64,000 nt of DNA, taken from positions 584,048 to 648,047 of the forward strand of contig PCCY01000021.1 of the NCBI GenBank assembly GCA_002731875.1, given 5' to 3'. Positions 57,724 through 64,000 of the stretch are shown here, piece by piece (within the stretch, counting starts at the first letter, position 1; the number at the start of each line of letters is the position of its first letter). Source of the DNA: Roseobacter sp. (GTDB taxonomy: Bacteria > Pseudomonadota > Alphaproteobacteria > Rhodobacterales > Rhodobacteraceae). The notes under the pieces are model-generated. The model ran no database searches. It worked only from the letters and a program-made list of their open reading frames with translations, and had not been told where the DNA came from. The translations under genes were made by a program, and so were the position numbers.

Positions 57724-58497
57724 TCAGTCAAAATTCGCTTTTCGCTTTTCAAGAAAGGCCGCTACACCTTCTGCAAAGTGCGGATGCCGGCCCGCGGCGC
57801 CTTGGGCGCTACTTTCTGCGGCGAGCTGAGTTTCAAAACTGGCATCGCCCGCGGCCCATAGCAGCTTGCGCGTCAGTCCCAATGCATGGGTCGGACCCTT
57901 GGCAAGGCGTTTCGCATATTCTTGCGCGGTGGACATAACGGCAGCGTCTTCTACAACCCGTGTTATCATTCCCCAGTCAAATGCCTGCTGCGCCGGGAGT
58001 TTTTCCCCCAACAAGGCAAGTTCGGCGGCACGCACGCGGCCCACATTCTGCACCAGCATCCAAGTCGCGCCGCCATCGGGTACCAAACCGATATGACAGA
58101 AAGCTTCGAGAAAATAACTGTTTTGTCCCGCAATAACGATATCACCCGCCATTGCGATCGAGGCACCAATACCCGCGGCGGGACCAGAAATGGCGGTAAT
58201 CAGCGGTATGTTCAGATTGCGAATGGTCAACATAAGCGGGTTGTATGCGTGATCCAGTGCAGAACCCGCATCAGAGTTCTGCAAATTGCTATCCCCGTCA
58301 CCTTGTAAATTTGCACCCGAGCAAAACGCACGCGATGATCCGGTCAGTATCACCACGCGGCTGCTTGTTTCAGCGCTGGTCAGAGCATCCGCAAGCGCTT
58401 TTGCCAACGTTGGTGTCAATGCGTTCAGTGTACCGGGGTCGTCGAGCGTAATCGTGGTGATTTGATCCGAGGTTTCTATTTTCAGGCCGTGCGTCAT
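57724..58497 (-). CDS. Enoyl-CoA hydratase/isomerase family protein
   Basis: 257 residues, crotonase fold. CoA-binding ILTGSSRAFCSGANLQGD, oxyanion hole GPAAGIGASIAMAGDIVIAG and the FCHIGLVPDGGATWML segment. The exact reaction (hydration, isomerisation or a PaaG-like role) cannot be told; the catalytic glutamates of classical hydratase are replaced here by other residues (HIGLVPDGG), which fits the isomerase subgroup better. GGAG is 8 bases before ATG 58497. Neighbour of the decayed CoA-transferase. Confidence 0.88.
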   Translation of the reverse strand: MTHGLKIETSDQITTITLDDPGTLNALTPTLAKALADALTSAETSSRVVILTGSSRAFCSGANLQGDGDSNLQNSDAGSALDHAYNPLMLTIRNLNIPLITAISGPAAGIGASIAMAGDIVIAGQNSYFLEAFCHIGLVPDGGATWMLVQNVGRVRAAELALLGEKLPAQQAFDWGMITRVVEDAAVMSTAQEYAKRLAKGPTHALGLTRKLLWAAGDASFETQLAAESSAQGAAGRHPHFAEGVAAFLEKRKANFD

Positions 58498-58640
58498 TTT
58501 GGGGTCTCCTGTTTGCCGGCAGCAAAGCATTGATTGGAGGCCCAGGCAAACGCCAGATGATCGACCGGCGTTATAACAGGTGGTTAACTCCTTTGGCTCA
58601 GCTTCGGAATTTGCGGATAACCAACTGACGGAGCCAGATT

Positions 58641-60035
58641 GTGACCGATACCTCGCCCATTTTAAAGATGCCCTACATACAGCCCTCGCAAGCCCAAAAG
58701 CATGTCACCCATAATGAAGCGTTACGGTTGCTGGATGCCATTGTTCAGCTTGTGGTGCTGACTCATGATCAGAATTCGCCCCCGGCCACGCCCGAAGAAG
58801 GGGGCAGTTATCTGGTTGCTGAAAATGGCCAAGCTGCCTGGGCAGGGCAGGACCAAAACATCGCGGTATTCAGCGACGCTGCTTGGCGATTTATCGTACC
58901 GAAAGAGGGATGGGTCGCGCAGGTGGCGGGAAAGGACAACGAGGTGGTGTTTGACGGGTCGGTGTGGAGAGCACGTAGGCTGGGCAACGTTGAGGGTCTA
59001 GGAATAGGGGCGGACTATGATGCGTATAATCGGATGGTCGTGTCTTCGGATGCGGTACTTTTGAACAACGCCGGGGCAGGTCATCAGGTCAAGGTTAACA
59101 AAGCGACCGCAGCCGATACAGCCAGTCTGGTATTTCAAACCGGGTTTAGCGGGCGGGCTGAGCTTGGATTGGTGAATGATGACGACTTCGCATTGAAGGT
59201 CAGCAGTGACGGCGTGGTCTGGACAGAAGCATTGCGGGTCGATGGAGCAACGGGACAGGTTACAACAGGCGTGGCAGGCTGGCGCGAGGTGCTGACCGGG
59301 CCGCGCAGCTTCTTTGTCGATGCCATACAAGGCAGTGACACCGGAAGCGGGATGGGGCAAGCCTCGGATGCGTTCGCGTCATTGTCCAGAGCACTGGCCG
59401 CGGCTCTTGGTCTAGATACCGGAGGCCACGATATTACCATTGAGATTGCGCCGGGCACCTATGCTTTGGCAGAGGTTTTAAGTGTTGGAACGGGATTAAT
59501 AGGCGGTGGTAAGTTAATTATTCAGGGAAACAGCGCCGACCCGGACGCAGCAACGATCGAAGCGACCGAGAGGGCAATCGTCGTATCGTCAGGTCAAGTG
59601 TTGTTACGGCGGGTGCGACTGCAAAATTCGAGTACCGCAAACGCCGTGGTAACCGTTGCAAGACATGGCGAGGTTATTCTTGATGAGGTAACTTTCGGGC
59701 CCGCAGGCGGACATATGGACATTGCAGGTGGCCGGGTTGTTCTTGGGGGCGGTTATGCAATTAAGGGAGGTGCTGCCTATCACCTGCGTGTCTCCGAAGG
59801 CGGACTGTACGATGGATCAGCTCAACCCGTCACACTGCAAGACATCCCATCATTCAGCGACGCATACATCAACTGTTCAGAAGGAAGTGTCGCGCGAATT
59901 TCCGGACAGGGTTTTACCGGAAATGCGACGGGTAAGCGATATGATCTCTCGACCAACGGTGTCATTGTTGCTGGTGGGAATACTCTGCCGGGCGATATGG
60001 CAGGCACGACCCAGACGGGAGGGCAATATGCGTGA
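58641..60035 (+). CDS. DUF2793 protein, GhsB-like GTA head-spike fibre with beta-helix
   Basis: 464 residues. The N-terminal part (about 1-115) is a DUF2793 domain: LKMPYIQPSQAQKHVTHNEA, LLDAIVQLVV, PEEGGSYLVA, WAGQDQNIAVFSDAAW and GWVAQVAGKD. The R. capsulatus GTA spike protein GhsB (Rcc01080) belongs to this family. After a linker, about 215-464 show repeated short strands (GSDTGSGMGQASDAFASLSR, IEIAPGTYAL, GGKLIIQGNS, QVLLRRVRLQ, GEVILDEVTF) of a right-handed beta-helix, a fold used to bind or cleave polysaccharide. No catalytic residues can be assigned. CGGAG lies 7 bases before GTG 58641. Confidence 0.82.
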   Translation: MTDTSPILKMPYIQPSQAQKHVTHNEALRLLDAIVQLVVLTHDQNSPPATPEEGGSYLVAENGQAAWAGQDQNIAVFSDAAWRFIVPKEGWVAQVAGKDNEVVFDGSVWRARRLGNVEGLGIGADYDAYNRMVVSSDAVLLNNAGAGHQVKVNKATAADTASLVFQTGFSGRAELGLVNDDDFALKVSSDGVVWTEALRVDGATGQVTTGVAGWREVLTGPRSFFVDAIQGSDTGSGMGQASDAFASLSRALAAALGLDTGGHDITIEIAPGTYALAEVLSVGTGLIGGGKLIIQGNSADPDAATIEATERAIVVSSGQVLLRRVRLQNSSTANAVVTVARHGEVILDEVTFGPAGGHMDIAGGRVVLGGGYAIKGGAAYHLRVSEGGLYDGSAQPVTLQDIPSFSDAYINCSEGSVARISGQGFTGNATGKRYDLSTNGVIVAGGNTLPGDMAGTTQTGGQYA

Positions 60036-60116
60036 GAATGTTCACGATTGAATTAGATTGTTCACAGACGCATTGGTTTTACCCTAAAACTGGAAGCGCG
60101 CGTTAATTCTTTTGCC

Positions 60117-60157
60117 TCAATGTCATTTCTGAACTGGAAATAAAGGAATGACATTGA
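60117..60157 (+). promoter_or_regulatory. Hairpin over the translation start of the RTX gene
   Basis: TCAATGTCATT (60117-60127) is perfectly complementary to 60147-60157. With one G-T pair the stem extends inward to 14 base pairs (loop 60131-60143), covering the AGG of the ribosome site, the ATG at 60148 and the first base of ATG 60157. It would block initiation unless opened. Confidence 0.6.
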
Positions 60158-62649
60158 TGGAATTTGACCATCAGGGCACGTTGCCCGAACGTACGGATCA
60201 GTTTCTAACCGGCGTTACTGACATCGTCGTTGCTGAATCGTCGCTCGGGTCAGTTCTGTATACGACATCTCGCTACGGCGGCGGGGACCTTCTGGCCTAT
60301 CGGATTGAAGCTGACGGCGGATTGATGTTCCTCGACAGTCGCCCGATTGCCGGGCAGGCCCAGGTGGGGACGGAAAACACGCTTAAATTCGTGGATGGCA
60401 AGCTGTATCTCACTGGTGCGGAAAACGCCGCTCTTACGCAGATCGGTATCGCGGACGATGGCACGTTTCTTGCTGTTTCCGAAGTTACTGGTGCACCATT
60501 GCCCGCTCAACTGCTCGCGACCGCCTCTATCGAGGTGAATGGGCTGACGTTCATGTATGGGATCACACGTGGGTCAGATACGGTAGGCGTTTGGCAGATG
60601 GACGGTGCCGGCGCGGCCTCTGTGATAGAAGGGGGCGATCCTGGTGATGCGTCGCAGTCAGCATTAACCGGGATGACGGTGGCCTATGCCGGGGGGGCAC
60701 CTTTCTTGCTGGTGGCGTCAGATGCGGATAACGCCTTGATCTCAATGTCGGTCGGGTCAGACGGTCGACCACGAGAAGTTTCCCGAATCTCAAGCGAGGA
60801 TGGTATCGGGATCGCATCCCCAACGGCGACCGCATTTGTCGAAGTCGGCGGGCAATCCTTTGGAGTGATGGCTGCGGCTGATAGTTCAACTTTAAGCGTC
60901 GTGCGATTAGGGTCTGACGGATCGTTGCGATTGACAGATCACATAATCGATACACGCGACACCCGCTTTGATGGCGTGCACACGATCGACACCGCCAGTT
61001 ATAATGGCCGGGGGTATGTGGCAGCAGCGGGCGGGGATGACGGCGTTTCAATTTTCGAGCTGCTTGAAGATGGCCGCTTGCTTCACTTGACCTCGATTGC
61101 CGATGAAACAGGAACAACGATGAGCGGGGTTTCGGCGCTTAGCTTAACGTTACAGGGCTCTGCACTGCATCTTGCAGTAGCGTCGGGCGCCGAGGCTGGA
61201 TTGAGCGTGTTTACCCTCGATATCGCATCAAGAGGTCCCATCATCGGCGGGACGACTGCTGCGGATCTGTTGAATGGCGCTACAGGTGATGACTATCTAT
61301 ACGGTGGAACCGGCAATGATGAGATCGTAGGGCAAGCGGGTGATGATATAATTCGCGACGGTGCCGGGGTCGACGTACTGACCGGGGGTGAGGGGCGAGA
61401 CCTGTTTGTGCTTAGCAATGATGGCACGATTGATACCATTACCGACTTCGACCTCAACAAAGACCGGATAGATCTTTCGGGCTGGTCGTTCTTGCGCAGT
61501 AATTCACAGGTTGCATTTCAAAGCACAGCCGATGGGGGTGTCATTTCATTCGGTGCTGAGACACTGAAGCTGAAAACTGCGGATGGCAGCCCCTTGACCA
61601 CTGATCAGATACAAACACTTGATCTTGTCGGCCAATCGCGGTTCATGCCTGACTGGGTGCTGCCGGATCAGCCGGACTCTTACACTGCACCCGCTGCTGC
61701 TGCCCCTCTCTCCCTAATTGGAACTCCGCAGGCAGATATACTGTGGGGCGGGGACGCAGACGATTTAATTGAGGGTCGTAAGGACAATGACGAGCTTTCG
61801 GGCGGCGGCGGCGGCGATCTCATCAAGGGCGGGGCAGGCGATGACGCGATTTACGGCAATGCCGGTAATGACGTAGCCGAAGGCGGGGAAGGTGCCGATC
61901 GCATATGGGGCGGAATAGGCTGGGACACGATCCGCGGGAACGCGGGGGATGACGTGATTGTTGCAGGCGACGGGTTCGACGCTGCAGGCGGAGGGGATGG
62001 CGATGATATTCTATCGGGCAATAATGGCGCAGATAAGCTTTATGGCGACGCAGGCAACGACCGTCTAACGGGTGGTCTGAACGCCGACAGCCTTTGGGGA
62101 GGAACAGGCGAAGATCAATTGCGAGGCAGCGCTGGCAGTGATGCTTTGTTTGGCGGCGGAGGTAATGACCAGCTTTTTGGGAACGCTGGAGCGGATAAGA
62201 TGGAAGGCGACGGCGGAAACGACAGGCTGGCGGGTGGTATAAACAACGACACGCTGAACGGCGGATCTGGTCGTGACACATTGCAAGGCGATAACGGGTC
62301 GGACGTCCTGATCGGGGGTGCAGGCAACGATTTGTTAAAGGGTAACGCAGGCCACGATGTATTGGACGGTGGCGCAGGCGACGATATCTTGGCAGGGGGA
62401 ATTGGTGCCGATCGTTTCATTTATGGCGTTGGCAATGACACGATACTAAATTTTCAGGATGGAATTGATAAGCTGGTCTTGGAATCAGGGTTATGGGGAG
62501 GAGGGGTAATTTCAGCGTCTCAACTTGATACCTATGTGAGAGAAGCACAAACCGAATACATTACGTTGGATTTCGGTAACGGTAATAGCCTCAGTATATT
62601 GAATGTCGAAGCGATTAGCACGTTCGATGGAGATTTTGACATTTCATGA
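60157..62649 (+). CDS. Large RTX calcium-binding protein with N-terminal beta-propeller
   Basis: 830 residues. About 1-365 is a repeated-blade region ([72 protein letters not shown]) resembling a lactonase-like propeller. A first RTX block (about 370-420) is followed by a serralysin-type beta domain (about 430-510), then a long block (about 525-770) with some 25 GGxGxDxLx nonapeptides. The C-terminal tail should be the type I secretion signal; no transport genes are in the window. ATG 60157 has AAAGGA 9 bases upstream, ATG 60148 is too close. Function unknown, probably extracellular. Confidence 0.88.
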   Translation: MEFDHQGTLPERTDQFLTGVTDIVVAESSLGSVLYTTSRYGGGDLLAYRIEADGGLMFLDSRPIAGQAQVGTENTLKFVDGKLYLTGAENAALTQIGIADDGTFLAVSEVTGAPLPAQLLATASIEVNGLTFMYGITRGSDTVGVWQMDGAGAASVIEGGDPGDASQSALTGMTVAYAGGAPFLLVASDADNALISMSVGSDGRPREVSRISSEDGIGIASPTATAFVEVGGQSFGVMAAADSSTLSVVRLGSDGSLRLTDHIIDTRDTRFDGVHTIDTASYNGRGYVAAAGGDDGVSIFELLEDGRLLHLTSIADETGTTMSGVSALSLTLQGSALHLAVASGAEAGLSVFTLDIASRGPIIGGTTAADLLNGATGDDYLYGGTGNDEIVGQAGDDIIRDGAGVDVLTGGEGRDLFVLSNDGTIDTITDFDLNKDRIDLSGWSFLRSNSQVAFQSTADGGVISFGAETLKLKTADGSPLTTDQIQTLDLVGQSRFMPDWVLPDQPDSYTAPAAAAPLSLIGTPQADILWGGDADDLIEGRKDNDELSGGGGGDLIKGGAGDDAIYGNAGNDVAEGGEGADRIWGGIGWDTIRGNAGDDVIVAGDGFDAAGGGDGDDILSGNNGADKLYGDAGNDRLTGGLNADSLWGGTGEDQLRGSAGSDALFGGGGNDQLFGNAGADKMEGDGGNDRLAGGINNDTLNGGSGRDTLQGDNGSDVLIGGAGNDLLKGNAGHDVLDGGAGDDILAGGIGADRFIYGVGNDTILNFQDGIDKLVLESGLWGGGVISASQLDTYVREAQTEYITLDFGNGNSLSILNVEAISTFDGDFDIS

Positions 62650-62683
62650 GTGTAAGCGGTGTTGATCAGCTGACTCAAGATTT

Positions 62684-63466
62684 TTAGAGCTCCAATATAT
62701 CGTTGTGGTAGCGGTGTAACAGAAGTTGACCAGTTAGAATAAGCCCTAATGAGACTGAAAAAACATAAATTGGCGATACATATACGGCGTCATAGCTGTT
62801 ATAAAAACCCGCGCGAAGACTGCCTATTACATGCACAAGCGGGTTGAACCAAAGCCAATCACGGTAGGGTTGCGGCACAGTTTCTAACGTGAATATGACA
62901 GCGGAAACAAGCAGTAACGGCCGCGTGATTATGCCGTAGATTCTTTGCCATACCGGAAAGTATGAAAGTAAAAAGCAATTTAATGCACCGACACCAAGCG
63001 CAAGAACACTTACCATTGCAATAGCAAGCAGAATAGGAGCCGCTTCCATGGAAGTGTGGGTTTCAAATACTGAGGTTATGCCAACCAGAACAACGAACCC
63101 AATTACAAGCTGGGTAGTGAAGTTCAAGAGAAAACGGGCAACGATGGCATCTACAAAAGTGACGCAGGGATAGGTAAGCAATTGGCGTGAATAATTTATT
63201 GACTGCGCAACCTTGGTGCTGACGTCATTAAATGTCAGAAATGGAATAAGCCCAGTCGCATAAAACATCGGAAAGTTTGTACCTAACTGCGGGGTGCGGA
63301 ACCCGATAGAGAATATCACCGAAAGTAATACTATACCCAAGACGGGCTCAGCCAACGCCCAGATATAACCACCCCGCGACCGGCCATACATAGTGGACAT
63401 TTCGCGTAGCATAAGCGCTGAGATAACGCGTGTTGTGGCCAAGCTTAATGTAATCATGGCATTCAC
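62684..63466 (-). CDS. ABC-2 type polysaccharide export permease (KpsM/Wzm-like)
   Basis: 260 residues with six predicted membrane helices and the family features ALMLREMSTMYGRSRGGYIW near the start and PQPYRDWLWFNPLVHVIGSL-RAGF near the end. It would form the inner-membrane channel for capsule or similar glycan. The ATPase partner is not in the window and is probably further along to the left strand or beyond the right edge. GTG 63466 is used; ATG 63457 is an alternative. Same strand as the downstream partial sulfotransferase, 23 bases apart. Confidence 0.9.
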   Translation of the reverse strand: MNAMITLSLATTRVISALMLREMSTMYGRSRGGYIWALAEPVLGIVLLSVIFSIGFRTPQLGTNFPMFYATGLIPFLTFNDVSTKVAQSINYSRQLLTYPCVTFVDAIVARFLLNFTTQLVIGFVVLVGITSVFETHTSMEAAPILLAIAMVSVLALGVGALNCFLLSYFPVWQRIYGIITRPLLLVSAVIFTLETVPQPYRDWLWFNPLVHVIGSLRAGFYNSYDAVYVSPIYVFSVSLGLILTGQLLLHRYHNDILEL

Positions 63467-63489
63467 GTTTCCAATTTACGGAGCATCTT

Positions 63490-64000
63490 TCACGAGTTTA
63501 TCGCATCGGCTTTGAACGAAAGGCAGGGTTCAAGCGCTTTGCACCATGACGGTGGAAGGGTGGCCCCAAATTTTTCACGGCAATAAGTATACTGTGGTTG
63601 CAGAGCTCGTTTAAACTCTAGTCTCAAGTCTTCGGGAAGTACGGCTTCGATACCGACATTTTGGCGCGTTTCAAACTGAGCAAAAAGAGCAGGCACACCG
63701 ATAAATTCGCAAATGTCAAAAATAGTGTTCTCTGAGAACAAGTTTTCATAAAAAATGTATTTAATGCGGTTCAAGGGTATTGCTGATTCCAGCTCCTCAA
63801 TGGTTCGTTGATAATTCCCGCGCTCGATGTTGGCTAAACGATTGTTTGCAATCAAGTGCCTGGCTCGTTGCTCGCAAGCGCGTTGGAATGATTCGGCTTG
63901 ATGGTTTTGGGACCCGACTGCCATACGGATTTGAGACCACATTCGATCCACTGGATCACGCAGTATGAAGATGAACTTGGCACAACCGATGCGCCCCATT
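63490..64000 (-). CDS. Sulfotransferase-domain protein, C-terminal part (partial at window edge)
   Basis: At least 170 residues are visible, beginning at or beyond the right edge. The 3'-phosphate-binding motif KFIFILRDPVDRMWSQIRM and the later YEN (IFYENLF) and ICEFIGVPA segments are those of PAPS-dependent sulfotransferases. The 5'-phosphosulfate loop must lie outside the window. Lying upstream of a capsule export permease on the same strand, it probably sulfates the exported polysaccharide, an inference. Confidence 0.82.
   Translation of the reverse strand, partial: MGRIGCAKFIFILRDPVDRMWSQIRMAVGSQNHQAESFQRACEQRARHLIANNRLANIERGNYQRTIEELESAIPLNRIKYIFYENLFSENTIFDICEFIGVPALFAQFETRQNVGIEAVLPEDLRLEFKRALQPQYTYCREKFGATLPPSWCKALEPCLSFKADAINS

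Noticed and set aside
43678-62649. Possible prophage, given spike-like and gtr-like genes
   Set aside because: No integrase, terminase, capsid, portal, lysis or repressor gene is present; the genes fit GTA accessory and host surface loci better.

Overview
The window looks like a chromosomal segment of a marine alphaproteobacterium of the Rhodobacteraceae (Roseobacter group). This rests on protein character and gene order: secA divergent from ppiC-argJ-mutT, rimP-nusA-ylxR-infB, a ComF/glutaredoxin/Nit/MarR run, several small proteins of roseobacterial type, and homologues of the two head-spike proteins of the Rhodobacter gene transfer agent (GTA). Codon use looks moderate in GC for that family (judged by eye). 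I found no rRNA, tRNA, CRISPR array, insertion sequence or integrase.

Layout. 1-30.7 kb is mostly housekeeping: mutS (cut by the left edge), a malic enzyme/phosphotransacetylase hybrid followed by a PfkB kinase, periplasmic MsrA, a class IV aminotransferase with a sulfotransferase-like partner, argG, ilvA, an Hpt / response-regulator-phosphatase signalling pair, two NUDIX genes, hslO, cca, two tandem ABC half-exporters, an RNA methyltransferase, an envelope group (two L,D-transpeptidases and a CAP lipoprotein), a thioredoxin-reductase-like flavoprotein, hemH, a comF-grxC-nit-marR operon, ubiG, pip and a short orphan solute-binding protein. 30.8-43.5 kb is core translation and secretion: rimP-nusA-ylxR-infB, a phosphoesterase/lipid-kinase pair, a 44-codon gene, ppiC-argJ-mutT and secA.

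43.6-53.6 kb is a cell-surface polysaccharide region. It has a GTA spike-base (GhsA-like) gene, an undecaprenyl-phosphate sugar transferase, a YjbH/YjbF/Wza-like export group and a four-gene gtr cassette (GtrB-type glycosyltransferase, GtrA flippase, methyltransferase, GtrII-type glucosyltransferase). 53.5-58.5 kb carries metabolic genes: a fructokinase-like gene divergent from a GMC oxidoreductase around a LacI-type palindrome, idi, a decayed CaiB/BaiF CoA-transferase and an enoyl-CoA hydratase. 58.6-64 kb returns to the surface: a DUF2793 (GhsB-like) spike-fibre protein with a predicted beta-helix, a large RTX protein, a capsule-type ABC export permease and a partial sulfotransferase.

The most interesting theme is this right-hand third. 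Homologues of both GTA head-spike proteins sit among genes that build, export and probably modify surface polysaccharide. In Rhodobacter capsulatus these spikes bind the capsule, so ligand and receptor genes may be neighbours here. Two genes in this part, the spike-base gene and the RTX gene, also have perfect inverted repeats that would fold over their own ribosome binding sites.
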